NCBI RefSeq assembly: GCF_039543525.1
Contig: NZ_BAABJX010000038.1
Location: forward strand, 36,653 to 100,652
Length of the DNA stretch: 64,000 bases
Source of the DNA: Algivirga pacifica
GTDB lineage: Bacteria > Bacteroidota > Bacteroidia > Cytophagales > Flammeovirgaceae
Direction of reading: 5' to 3'
Part shown: positions 43,851 through 52,351 of the stretch, piece after piece
Layout of the letters: each line of letters opens with the position of its first letter
Position numbering within the stretch: the first letter of the stretch is position 1
Program-made: the position numbers and the translations under genes
Notes under the pieces: generated by a model
What the model was told of the DNA's origin: nothing
The model's input: only the letters and a program-made list of their open reading frames with translations
The model's database searches: none

Positions 43851-44219
43851 ATGAAATTATATACTATGATGCCAAAAAAACTGAAGCCATACTTTGATCA
43901 AGAATTGAAGGGGTATCAAATAAATTTAGAAGCGGGAAATCTTCAGGCAGCATGGAATCATTTGGAGCGTGCACATATTATCGGTCAGGCATATCCATAT
44001 CATCACACTTATGTTCATTGGAAAATGCTTTTGTTTGGAATCCACATCAAGGATGCTAAAGAAGTTATTGGACAAATTCCAAGGTTACTTGTAGGGGGTG
44101 TCAAATCTTTTGTTGGACATATTCCTTTAGGTAATACAGGAGGGGCTAATGTTCCGCCATTGAAATCAATGCCTATTTCAGGAGAAATATTAGAAATATT
44201 CAAAAAAGCTGGTTTATAA
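43851..44219 (+). CDS. DUF3703 protein of the metal-efflux cluster
   Basis: A 122-residue protein with the DUF3703 pattern, including NLQAAWNHLERAHIIGQAYP and HTYVHWKMLLFGI. This family is regularly found next to CDF cation exporters. The middle His residues (HHTYVHW) could bind metal. It precedes the CDF gene by 1 bp-scale spacing (44219 to 44224), so both are one transcript. The exact role is not known. Confidence 0.8.
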   Translation: MKLYTMMPKKLKPYFDQELKGYQINLEAGNLQAAWNHLERAHIIGQAYPYHHTYVHWKMLLFGIHIKDAKEVIGQIPRLLVGGVKSFVGHIPLGNTGGANVPPLKSMPISGEILEIFKKAGL

Positions 44220-44223
44220 AATT

Positions 44224-45111
44224 ATGGGACATAATCACAATCACACGCATGACAATTTTGGAAAAGCGTTTGCCATTGGTATTGGGCTGAATACTGTTTA
44301 TATAACATTGGAGGCGTTCTATGGTTTTGCCACCAACTCATCGGCACTTTTGGCAGATGCAGGTCATAATACAAGTGATGTATTTGGTTTGGTTTTGGCT
44401 TGGGCAGCTATTTGGATTGCGAAAAAGAAACCAAGTGGTAAGTATACATACGGACTCAGGAAAACCACAATACTTGTTTCACTTCTCAATAGTTTGCTAA
44501 TCATTTTGGCATCAGGGTTTATTCTTTGGGATGCTATTGAAAAAATTCAAAACCCAATTGCGGTACCAAGTAGTACAATTATGATAGTCGCTAGTATTGG
44601 CTTGTTTATCAATGCCGGTACTGCACTTATGTTTATGAAAGGTCAGCATGATTTAAATATTAAAGGGGCTTTTCTTCATATGGCAGCGGATGCAGGAGTA
44701 ACATTAGCAGTATTAATTGGTGGACTGGTAATGAAATACACCGATGCTTTTTGGGTTGACCCTTGCCTTAGCTTCCTTATTGTTGGGGTTATACTATATG
44801 GAACTTGGGGGTTGTTGGTAGATTCGGTCAAGTTGGTAATCGATGCCGTACCTAAAAATATTGATGTAAATGAAGTTGAGGACTACTTGAAAACAATAGA
44901 AGATGTGGAAGACGTACACGATCTACATGTATGGGCTTTGAGTACAACAGAAACAGCACTGACAGCTCATCTCGTGATTCCCAAGGGTTATGAAGACCAA
45001 CTTTTATATGACGTTAGGGATAAATTACATCAGACTTTTAATATCACACACACCACTTTACAGGTTGAGAAAGAATGGGGGAATAATAAGTACTGCTCTT
45101 GCTTTCATTAA
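44224..45111 (+). CDS. czcD: CDF-family zinc/cobalt exporter (CzcD/ZitB type)
   Basis: A 295-residue protein with six spans. The N-terminal His-rich tail HNHNHTHD, the transport site ADAGHNTSD (D45, H48, D52) in span 2 and a second HMAADAGVTL (H..D) in span 5 are all present. A C-terminal metal-sensing domain has DVHDLHVWALSTTET. It exports divalent metals from cytoplasm to periplasm by proton exchange, feeding the CzcA-type pump. All key residues are intact. Confidence 0.93.
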   Translation: MGHNHNHTHDNFGKAFAIGIGLNTVYITLEAFYGFATNSSALLADAGHNTSDVFGLVLAWAAIWIAKKKPSGKYTYGLRKTTILVSLLNSLLIILASGFILWDAIEKIQNPIAVPSSTIMIVASIGLFINAGTALMFMKGQHDLNIKGAFLHMAADAGVTLAVLIGGLVMKYTDAFWVDPCLSFLIVGVILYGTWGLLVDSVKLVIDAVPKNIDVNEVEDYLKTIEDVEDVHDLHVWALSTTETALTAHLVIPKGYEDQLLYDVRDKLHQTFNITHTTLQVEKEWGNNKYCSCFH

Positions 45112-45191
45112 GAACAGGAAATTTGTAATCTTAATTTTAAGAGAGTCTTTTCAAAGAAAAAAGGTATTCAAATTAACAAACAAACTATTCT

Positions 45192-45983
45192 ATGAATAAA
45201 AGTACTTTCAAAATAAGTAAAATGGATTGCCCTTCAGAAGAGCAAATGATTAGAATGAAGTTGGAATCATTCGATCAGATAAAACATTTGGAGTTTGATC
45301 TTTCTTGCCGGAAACTGGATGTCTTTCATTATCATGATGTAAAACCTATACAGGAAGCAATTAGGCAATTAAACCTCAACGACCAATGGATTGAGACAAT
45401 AGAGGCTACATTGTCTGCAAAAAATAATGAAATACAACAGCGTAAAATACTATGGTGGGTATTGGGGATTAATTTTACTTTCTTCGTGATTGAAATGGCA
45501 ACGGGATGGCTTTCAAAGTCCATGGGATTAGTGGCTGATTCCTTAGATATGTTGGCTGATTCTATTGTATATGGATTAAGTCTGTTTGCTGTTGGCACAA
45601 CCTTAACCCGTAAGAAAAAAGTAGCAAAGATTAGCGGTTTTTTTCAAATGGGACTGGCTTTGTTAGGGTTTTCAGAAGTGCTACGTAGGTTTATAAGTGA
45701 CAGTGAAGTCCCCCTTTTTCAGTGGATGATCATTATTTCGTTTTTAGCTTTAATTGGTAACGTTGTTTCGCTTTGGTTAATTAGCAAAGCCAAAAGTAGT
45801 GAAGCTCACATGCAGGCGAGTGCAATCTTCACGTCCAATGATATCATAGTGAATGGTGGAGTGATTCTGGCGGGAGCTTTGGTTTACTGGCTCGAAAGCA
45901 GATGGCCTGACTTAATCGTTGGGGGGATTGTTTTTGTGGTTGTGATGCGAGGAGCTGTTAGGATTCTAAAAATTGCAAAATAA
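45192..45983 (+). CDS. CDF-like cation transporter with an N-terminal HMA-like domain
   Basis: A 263-residue protein. Residues 5-75 form an HMA-like fold whose MDCPSEEQMI has a Cys and acidic residues in the metal-loop position. Five or six membrane spans follow. The CDF-type transport site appears as VADSLDMLADS (about 114-124) with Asp instead of the His seen in CzcD, which can change metal preference. It ends the metal cluster. Substrate is not certain. Confidence 0.8.
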   Translation: MNKSTFKISKMDCPSEEQMIRMKLESFDQIKHLEFDLSCRKLDVFHYHDVKPIQEAIRQLNLNDQWIETIEATLSAKNNEIQQRKILWWVLGINFTFFVIEMATGWLSKSMGLVADSLDMLADSIVYGLSLFAVGTTLTRKKKVAKISGFFQMGLALLGFSEVLRRFISDSEVPLFQWMIIISFLALIGNVVSLWLISKAKSSEAHMQASAIFTSNDIIVNGGVILAGALVYWLESRWPDLIVGGIVFVVVMRGAVRILKIAK

Positions 45984-46700
45984 ATTACATCGTTTGAAAA
46001 TAAGAGTCTTATCAGGTTTGATATAGTTACCTGAATAGGTAGTTACTACTATAGTTAAACAGTTTTATTGGGAGATTCAGGGCAGATCGGGTACCACTGT
46101 TGCTTGATAAGAAAAAATTGTTGTGCCGACTTTAAGATGTATCAATGAAGTTTTCTGATGAGGGCCTATTTTTGTCTTAAATTCATTGAGCAAATTATCT
46201 TTCTTGTACTTTTTATGGCGTTGTTGCAACGCATAGGAGGCTAAAATCGAGGGTTTTACCTAGTTTGGATACTTAAAATTGAATGAAATGCTCGATTTTT
46301 GGGTGTTTTTCTCGTTTGAAAACAGTTAAACCTTCATTTTTAGTATCACTAGTGGACTAAACGTTAAATAAACTGGTAGTTTACTGCTATTTAACTATAA
46401 GAGCGTTTCGCCTTGCTCGTACTTCGCAGCCTAGACTGAACTCTTAGAGCAGATGTCTTTTTTGTATAAGGAAACTTAGCGATTAGTCCACTAGCCGTTG
46501 CAATAAAGCCCTTTTTATCCTGAAGTTTTTTTGTGAATGTTTCTTCTATAAATTGTCCCATTAAGGAAGTAAAAGCCCCACTTTTTTGTCAGTGATAGGC
46601 AACTCTACAGTAGCTCTAATACTTTGATATTATGTTTTTTGTTTCTTCCAATGTCCTATATGTTGAGTTGTTTGGGAATTGTTGAAATTTACACATTTCT
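45984..46700. other. 717-bp non-coding gap after the metal cluster
   Basis: I see no convincing gene. It contains an AGTTACCT/AGGTAGTTAC dyad at about 46026-46050 and the MITE-like inverted-repeat structure at 46217-46511. The remainder is AT-rich, with an IS-end-like word GTTGTTGCAAC. It looks like an insertion scar at the edge between the metal cargo and the replication region. Confidence 0.5.
46217..46511. mobile_element. possible MITE or IS remnant
   Basis: Ends resemble each other as inverted repeats (GGCGTTGTTGCAACG at 46217-46231 and the complement-like CCGTTGCAATAAAGCCC at 46495-46511). An inner pair TAGTGGACTA (about 46350-46359) and TAGTCCACTA (46484-46493) also inverts exactly. 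No transposase frame is present. The 290-bp size suits a non-autonomous element. No target-site duplication was found by eye, so this is tentative. Confidence 0.35.
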
Positions 46701-47132
46701 CTACTTAGGTAGAGTTCTGTCTACAGTCTTGTTAAAGGTTTTCCTAATCACTTCTATCCCCTGCTTCCCCTTCCCCTTATCATACTCATAAACCCCATAA
46801 TCATGTATTCTCCCCAAAAACTGTTTCACCACATGGTTCACCCGTTGTTTTCCATTACATACAAATTTCCGCTGATTCCCATCCACGAAAGTAATATAGA
46901 GCACAAACCACTCATCGACTTTACTAAGTAGCGGCTGCAGGTGATCACGCTCAACGAGTAGCCCTTGGGTATTTGTCTGCTTATCATATTCATAGATGCC
47001 ATAAGTATGGACCCGGTCAAGCTTTGTGTAGCGACTGAGGAGCTTTCTAGCTCGCTCTAGGCTATCGCATACATATTTTCGTTTGTTGGCATCCACATAG
47101 GTGATATGCAGCACATGCGGTCTATTTTTCAT
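46701..47132 (-). CDS. protein made of two copies of a 55-residue repeat
   Basis: A 143-residue protein. Residues about 5-60 (VLHITYVDANKRKYVCDSLE, then HTYGIYEYDKQ) are repeated at about 72-127 (VLYITFVDGNQRKFVCNGKQ, then HDYGVYEYDKG). The two halves share the strand pattern and a single Cys each. I recognise no family. The gene starts 5 bp after the stop of the wHTH protein gene on the same strand, so both are cotranscribed. Confidence 0.6.
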   Translation of the reverse strand: MKNRPHVLHITYVDANKRKYVCDSLERARKLLSRYTKLDRVHTYGIYEYDKQTNTQGLLVERDHLQPLLSKVDEWFVLYITFVDGNQRKFVCNGKQRVNHVVKQFLGRIHDYGVYEYDKGKGKQGIEVIRKTFNKTVDRTLPK

Positions 47133-47137
47133 GATGA

Positions 47138-48925
47138 TCAGATTTTGAGGTCAAAACTTCTTTGGGTATAGATGTTCTTTTGGGCTACTAGCTCGTAGAA
47201 CGCTTGTAGTAGCTCTGGACTTTTCTGTTTGAGCAAACGGCGTTTGTGTATCTGGAAGAGTTGCTGTGGACTTTTATCCAGGTACTTTCCTTCTCGGTTG
47301 CGGTATTCCTCAGCTTCAAGTTCTATTTTCTTCAATTCACTTTTCAGTGCGTAGTATTTGGCTTTCTGCTTGTAATCCTCAAAACGTTGGACGTTCTGTT
47401 TCCAGCCGTTGCGGGTATTCTTCAGGCTGAAATAGCTTGCTGGATGCGTGACATACGCTCCATAGTTGATCAATGCCAGGTGTTGGAAATCCAGTGCCGC
47501 AATACAGTGCTTGTAGTAGCGTGTCCAGTCCTCGTGCTGCCAGTTTTGGTCATTCTGGAAGTTTTGGAAGACAGTTTCCGCTACTTTGTGGATCATGTCT
47601 ACCTCTTGATCAAGCGTAAAGAAATGGTATGGATACAGCTTCTTACGGGCAGATTTCCAGAAGTAGGTAGCAAATTTGAGGTAATAAGCGTGTTCACGCT
47701 CGTTATAGCCGTACTGAATGGTTTTCGTTGGCTTGGTGGTGATCACAGGCTTTTGCTCCACGGATGCCGCCTGCTGTTGGGACTGTTGTTGCGGCGTTGT
47801 GGTTAGTTTTTGTCGGTTTTGTTTTGGTGTATAGGTCTTTCCGTGGAGAGAAAGAGCTAACTTCTTTCGGAGCGTAGACAGTGGATGTTCCTGCTCGGTG
47901 GTTTGGGAGGTACTTTGGTTGGATGCTGGTTTGAAATTTTCTCCTTGGCGGTTTGGTACTTTGGTCTCCAAAGCTTCTTTTTCCTCGTTTCCAAAAAAGT
48001 CGTTACCAAAACCAGCGATAGGATTGAGCGAATCATTGGTAATTTTTTGGTTTTGGGCGTGAGGTACTGTCGTTGCGGACTTATTCACATTATCAACACC
48101 CTCTACTGTTTTAATAACTTTACTATTGTTCTGTATAGATGTCTCAGAAGATAAAGGTGTGAATTTCTGTGCAACTCCCTTAAAAAAAGGATTTTTTGTG
48201 TCTTTTTTGGATGAGTTATTTTCAAGTTGTTCACATCTAATTGTGAATAACTCTTTGGTTTCTTCAAAGCTTTTTCCAAAGCATTGGCGCACCCAGGCAG
48301 CAATTTCCTTTCCGAAAACCACGTCCCAGTTGACCAAAATCTCTAGTCCACCTGAATAACGCTCACGGTATTGTTCTACAAAACCAATCTGTTTAAGGCG
48401 GTCAATATGATCTCGCATGGTGTTGCGGTGACACCTTGTTAGAGAAGCCAAAGAAGACTGTCTGGTATGTAGATATGGGAGGTTATTGTAGTAAGTGGTT
48501 AGCTTTAGTTTCTTAGCATTTTCATATTCCGCCAGATATAGGCGCAACAACTCAAATGCGGTGTGTAAAACGCTCTTGTGAAGGCGTATAGCGGTAATTC
48601 CTTCTTCTTGATAGATCTTTAAGTCTTTGGTAAGAGTTTCAAACTCATGAAGTAAATCCAATGAAACTCCCTCTGTTACACCCTCCAAACGATCTATCGT
48701 ATTCAACACTATTCTTCGGTGCTGATTGCACAGTTGTTGTGCGGTCATTGCTGTATAAGGCCCTTTCCCATTACGGAAAGCAGCAGCCTCTCTGGAGATA
48801 TCATCCAGGGTAAAATAAGCATCCAGATAAGCTTTACATCTTTGGTAGGCAGCCTTGTAGGTAATCACATACAAGCTATGCTCCTCGCTGAGCAAAGGCA
48901 TGAAAACTTCTCGTTGACTAACCAT
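47138..48925 (-). CDS. winged-helix replication-type protein
   Basis: A 595-residue protein. An N-terminal helical region precedes a helix-turn-helix (LASLTRCHRNTMRDHIDRLK, about residues 160-180). A long low-complexity Gln/Thr/Lys linker follows (about 290-400), then a helical Tyr-rich C-terminal domain. The plan (wHTH plus linker) resembles Bacteroidota plasmid/phage initiator or partition-associated proteins. No catalytic residue pattern is seen, so replication initiation is inferred only. It is in one - strand group with the gene at 46701. Confidence 0.55.
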   Translation of the reverse strand: MVSQREVFMPLLSEEHSLYVITYKAAYQRCKAYLDAYFTLDDISREAAAFRNGKGPYTAMTAQQLCNQHRRIVLNTIDRLEGVTEGVSLDLLHEFETLTKDLKIYQEEGITAIRLHKSVLHTAFELLRLYLAEYENAKKLKLTTYYNNLPYLHTRQSSLASLTRCHRNTMRDHIDRLKQIGFVEQYRERYSGGLEILVNWDVVFGKEIAAWVRQCFGKSFEETKELFTIRCEQLENNSSKKDTKNPFFKGVAQKFTPLSSETSIQNNSKVIKTVEGVDNVNKSATTVPHAQNQKITNDSLNPIAGFGNDFFGNEEKEALETKVPNRQGENFKPASNQSTSQTTEQEHPLSTLRKKLALSLHGKTYTPKQNRQKLTTTPQQQSQQQAASVEQKPVITTKPTKTIQYGYNEREHAYYLKFATYFWKSARKKLYPYHFFTLDQEVDMIHKVAETVFQNFQNDQNWQHEDWTRYYKHCIAALDFQHLALINYGAYVTHPASYFSLKNTRNGWKQNVQRFEDYKQKAKYYALKSELKKIELEAEEYRNREGKYLDKSPQQLFQIHKRRLLKQKSPELLQAFYELVAQKNIYTQRSFDLKI

Positions 48926-49070
48926 CGGTTTTTAATTGAGTTTATTCAAAATTATAAAGCAAAAACAATGTGGGATGATTCCCTTTTTAATTTGGAGATG
49001 GAGAAGCATAACGACCTGTCACAGTCAGAATACTCTCCACTCCTTGAAGCGTGAAGCTTCTTCTTCCTCG

Positions 49071-49133
49071 TGATGCGTGTGGACTCGAACCACGATACCC
49101 GACAAGACGCAGACAGTCTTGTTGTACGCATCA
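49071..49133 (-). ncRNA. tRNA-like structure lacking a D arm
   Basis: On the - strand GATGCGT (49126-49132) pairs perfectly with ACGCATC (49072-49078) as a 7-bp acceptor stem. ACAAGAC/GTCTTGT form a 7-bp anticodon-type stem with a 7-base loop, and GTGG/CCAC close a T arm with loop TTCGAGT, the canonical T-loop sequence. Only three bases replace the D arm, and the 3' end is ATCA rather than CCA. It is in the 350-bp gap between two - strand genes. It may be a decayed tRNA, an attachment-site mimic or a structured regulatory RNA. Confidence 0.45.
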
Positions 49134-49137
49134 TATG

Positions 49138-49185
49138 GGTAGTTGCGGTGAGAAGTATCGGCAGGATGCTTCTCGTGCAACCACC
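49138..49185 (-). ncRNA. stable two-step hairpin next to the tRNA-like structure
   Basis: GGTAGTTGC (49138-49146) pairs with GCAACCACC (49177-49185) over nine positions (one G-U). An inner GAGAAG/CTTCTC stem closes a 13-base loop. It lies 4 bp from the tRNA-like structure, so the gap 48926-49275 may encode one structured RNA on the - strand. A third small hairpin (GAAGC/GCTTC) is at about 49046-49060. Confidence 0.4.
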
Positions 49186-49275
49186 TTGTAAATGCTGCTT
49201 TCAGTGCAAGGGGCAATGAATGAAGTGTGAGTGATAGGTATAATGCCTTAGCTTGCACTGATAGACATAGCTGGT

Positions 49276-50712
49276 TTAGAAACTGATTTTCATTTGTCGT
49301 TGCACCTGTTCCTCAGCAGGTACATCGATTATGGCTCGCTTGACATTGCGAATAGTCGCCTCAGAACATTTGTATTTCTTCGCCAGTGCGACATTGGTTA
49401 TTTTTAATTTACCTTTAGCCTTATCGACAAGATCATGGCATAACTCTGTCCGTTCTCTCCAATAGAAAGGAATGAGATCTTCCTTATCCTTTTTCTTGGT
49501 TTGCTCTTCCTCTTCTTGTTGTGGCTCCTCGTTGCGGTGTATCTCAAAACGATTATGAGCCTTACCTGTTAACGCTTTTTCTTTGACCGTTAACGGGTTC
49601 TCCGAAGGCGTTAACGGTTTGTCAATACCCGCTAACGGGTTAAATAGAAATGGATTTGCTCCACCCGCTAACACCTGTTCCTGGGGTGCTAACGGTATCT
49701 GATAACCCGTTAACAGGGGAGCATAACTGCTAACGGTTGTCGTAAAATTTCCCTGATTCGCATTTCGATGTTGCATGGTAATGACATTTCCTTCTGACTC
49801 CTGTTGCGATTCGGAATGCGTTCTCCTTCCTCCCGGATCATTGGGGTTTGGGGTATCAGGAGTGTACATAGACAGCGGTTGCGGATTGTCTTTAGGGTCA
49901 TTTCCACTTTCCTTCAGACATCGATATTCGAAATACAGGATAAAGTACAGTAAACCCGCAATCAGCATCTCCACACTAAAGGAGAAGACCATCATCTTGA
50001 AAGCCATATTATCCGTACTTGTCGCATTTTGTGTTAACGCTTGCTCGTGATCTGTCTTGATTTCTTGCAGCCGCAACTTCCAGTCGTTGCGGAGCGTTGC
50101 GATACGATCGGTATGTGCATCAATCACATTACGAGTCGTTTTATTATGGATATTGATTTTCCCTCTGTAAGAAACCGATTCCTTATAATCCGCCAGTTCC
50201 TTTTGCTCATTCTGGATCAATGCTCCAAACTCCTGATCAACTACTGCTTTTTGATCCTGGTAATTAGCAGTTATTACTTCTTCTTTATCCATAGACTTTC
50301 GGGTAAAAAGCTCTACGCCCTTTACGCTCAGATAGACAGACATAGACAGCAACACCACCGCAAGTACTCCGGCAAGAAAAGGCAACCCACTTTTCTTTAG
50401 TTTAGCCTCAAATACTTCTGACCAAAGGTTTCGCTTAAATAGCTCCAAAGCATAGAGCAGGACAAAACAAACCATTCCCGCAATTCCAAAACGAATCTCT
50501 ACACTCAGCCAATCTTCAGGAATCAATTTAGAAGTAAAGTCAGCAGCAAATACAAAGGCAGTCAGCACACTCAGCGTACTAAACACATAGGAGAGAACGA
50601 TCGCAATCTTATACTCCTTCGCTTTCTTCAGGTAATAGGGCTTCTCTCCCAACCGATCTGCAAAATGCTGCAGGTCATCTTGCCATTGCATTAGCATCCA
50701 TTGTTTTTTCAT
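49276..50712 (-). CDS. membrane/coiled-coil protein with C-terminal helix-turn-helix
   Basis: A 478-residue protein. Three N-terminal spans (about residues 35-60, 72-93, 112-135) precede a coiled coil (about 150-235) and a fourth span (about 242-265). A disordered linker with seven-residue repeats (PLTPSEN, PLTVKEK, ALTGKAH) follows, then an HTH-like end (VALAKKYKCSEATIRNVKRA). It shares this whole layout, though little sequence, with the gene at 55820. The linker-coding DNA carries the GTTAACG repeats at 49568. Function unknown. Confidence 0.6.
   Translation of the reverse strand: MKKQWMLMQWQDDLQHFADRLGEKPYYLKKAKEYKIAIVLSYVFSTLSVLTAFVFAADFTSKLIPEDWLSVEIRFGIAGMVCFVLLYALELFKRNLWSEVFEAKLKKSGLPFLAGVLAVVLLSMSVYLSVKGVELFTRKSMDKEEVITANYQDQKAVVDQEFGALIQNEQKELADYKESVSYRGKINIHNKTTRNVIDAHTDRIATLRNDWKLRLQEIKTDHEQALTQNATSTDNMAFKMMVFSFSVEMLIAGLLYFILYFEYRCLKESGNDPKDNPQPLSMYTPDTPNPNDPGGRRTHSESQQESEGNVITMQHRNANQGNFTTTVSSYAPLLTGYQIPLAPQEQVLAGGANPFLFNPLAGIDKPLTPSENPLTVKEKALTGKAHNRFEIHRNEEPQQEEEEQTKKKDKEDLIPFYWRERTELCHDLVDKAKGKLKITNVALAKKYKCSEATIRNVKRAIIDVPAEEQVQRQMKISF
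49568..49735. repeat. eight 21-bp-spaced GTTAACG/GCTAACG repeats, candidate iterons
   Basis: Copies start at 49568, 49589, 49610, 49631, 49667, 49688, 49709 and 49729. Six of the seven spacings are 21 or 20 bp, which is two helical turns, and one is 36 bp. The core is often followed by GG or GGTT. They lie inside the linker of the membrane protein gene, so they also encode a seven-residue repeat. Regular helical phasing is the pattern of replication-origin iterons, and a further GTTAACG is at 50033. Confidence 0.5.
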
Positions 50713-50742
50713 GGTTATTGGGTTTTGATATTGAAATGAAAA

Positions 50743-51336
50743 TTAATTGTTGTCAGTAAAAGCATTCATTTGTTCCAGGAATCGTTCTTCCCTTTCTCTG
50801 GCTTGTTGCAGTTTCTCAAAGCCATGAATGTTGTCTCTATACCCTTCCATACAGTAGCGGTACATTTGGTATTGAAATGCTCGCTTTACTTTGGTAAAGA
50901 GGGAACACATCTTGACCGTATTGACACCGCAACCTTTACTCATGCGGACTTTATAATCCAGGGCTTCCTCTCCAAATACCCATGACCACATGCCGCTATC
51001 GAAGTTGTACCAGCAGCGATACCAGAGTGTCATTAGGTCAGCGACTTTTTGAGCACTTAATGTCGTTGCGGTTTCCTCAACAACATATTCGGCAACCATC
51101 AATCGATGCTTATTGTCCAAGTCTAGATAAAGCTCCGGGAAGGAACGGTCACTGGATCTTTTCTTGTAATACTTCTCAAAATAGAAGTACTCCCAGCGCA
51201 GATAAGAACCTTTAAAGATCTCCTTGAAGAGGTAGACTTCCGGTTTTTTGAAAGTCTTACCGATAAATTGAAGAATAGGGTAGAATTGTTGGTATTCTGG
51301 ATTCAATACAGTTTTTGAGGCAGTTGAAGCAGTCAT
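50743..51336 (-). CDS. conserved-looking helical protein of the replication group
   Basis: A 197-residue protein, Tyr/Lys/Arg-rich and mainly helical (YLRWEYFYFEKYYKKRSSDR and on). One segment with Trp and Cys reads MTLWYRCWYNFDSGMWSWVF. No domain is recognised. It is the upstream member of a - strand group with the membrane/coiled-coil gene (gap 30 bp) and diverges from the CI-like repressor gene. Position suggests a replication or maintenance role. Confidence 0.55.
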   Translation of the reverse strand: MTASTASKTVLNPEYQQFYPILQFIGKTFKKPEVYLFKEIFKGSYLRWEYFYFEKYYKKRSSDRSFPELYLDLDNKHRLMVAEYVVEETATTLSAQKVADLMTLWYRCWYNFDSGMWSWVFGEEALDYKVRMSKGCGVNTVKMCSLFTKVKRAFQYQMYRYCMEGYRDNIHGFEKLQQAREREERFLEQMNAFTDNN

Positions 51337-51521
51337 AATCCGTGAATTTTGAGCAACTTTGAGTAAAACAATTGAATAGTAAGTACAATTATGTTGTACG
51401 TCTAGTCTCCCCTCAATGCCTTAAATCGCCTATTTTTAGGTTTTTTAGTTCCAACTTTGAAAACACTCTTCCATTTTTATGGAATTATAAGTACATTGTG
51501 GATGACACGATTCAAATGTAA

Positions 51522-51584
51522 GAATAAAAAATTCAAAGTGTCAATTATTAATTGAAAAAATTATTCATTTAGAATAAAATATTC
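51522..51584. promoter_or_regulatory. two palindromic operator-like sites between divergent genes
   Basis: GAATAAAAAATTC (51522-51534) and GAATAAAATATTC (51572-51584) are nearly the same palindrome and start exactly 50 bp apart. A looser GAAAAAATTATTC lies between them at 51554-51566. They fill the AT-rich divergent promoter region just before the repressor ATG at 51595. They suit binding by the CI-like repressor encoded next door. Confidence 0.5.
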
Positions 51585-51594
51585 AATCATTGAT

Positions 51595-52020
51595 ATGGAT
51601 AATATAGGAAAAAGACTTTCTGAACTCTATGATATCCAAAGCAGAAGTGACTATATAAGAATCGCAGAACGCTTTGGCGTAGGGGAGAGAGCATTTCGTA
51701 AATGGATTACAGGGGAAACCCTAATCCCTTCAAAAAACCTGTTGCAGGTGATGGATGACTTTCCACAAGTAGACTATAACTGGTTGCTGAAGGGAGAAGG
51801 AGAGCCTTTTAATTCAGAAGAGTTAGAACCCAAAATACCGCAACAGGACCAAAATGGTAATTTAAGTTCAAAAATGGACAAAGTAATTCAAGAACTGTCC
51901 AGTATCAAAAAGACCGTTGCGGCACACGACGACTTCATACAACGTTTCCAATCCCTGATGGGGGGAGGCAAAGAAGTCCGACTGGGAAAGCTTAATGGCG
52001 TAATTGTTAGGGCGTCCTAA
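51595..52020 (+). CDS. CI-like phage repressor (HTH)
   Basis: A 141-residue protein. The N-terminal HTH of the phage CI repressor type covers about residues 5-65 (IRIAERFGVGERAFRKWITG, VDYNWLLKGEGEPF). A coiled-coil C-terminal part follows (LSSKMDKVIQELSSIKKTV). It has no peptidase domain, so inducer-type autocleavage is not expected. It is divergent from the gene at 50743 and directly upstream of the integrase gene. Confidence 0.8.
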   Translation: MDNIGKRLSELYDIQSRSDYIRIAERFGVGERAFRKWITGETLIPSKNLLQVMDDFPQVDYNWLLKGEGEPFNSEELEPKIPQQDQNGNLSSKMDKVIQELSSIKKTVAAHDDFIQRFQSLMGGGKEVRLGKLNGVIVRAS

Positions 52021-52351
52021 CCACTTCGTTAGCTGGTTGTTACGACAGTCAGCTATATTTTGACACCAAGAGGTTACGGATTCGGTTACGTCGAGCATTT
52101 GTAAATGCTAAAGCCCTTTAAATGAGTAATTTAAACCACCAGACTCATGCTCTGGTGGTGCTACTACCCTCATTACAAAATGCGCATTTTGCGCAAAATA
52201 TGCTCTTACGGCCCCGTAAGGGCATACTTCTTTTACACAGAAATTGCTGCCCGCCCACCTTGATACCACTTTTGCTTTACAATGTTGTGACAATCGGTTT
52301 ACAATCGTCACGAACACGGAAAAATTTGTAAAACATAACAAGGCAAAAGAC
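52021..52351. other. 331-bp gap before the integrase with three dyads
   Basis: No gene is seen. Three stems are visible: AGCATTT/AAATGCT at 52094-52109, ACCACCAG/CTGGTGGT at 52135-52159, and the TGCGCATTTTGCGCA word at about 52180-52195. The second may end repressor transcription. The region may also hold recombinase sites, but no matching copy elsewhere was found. Confidence 0.4.
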
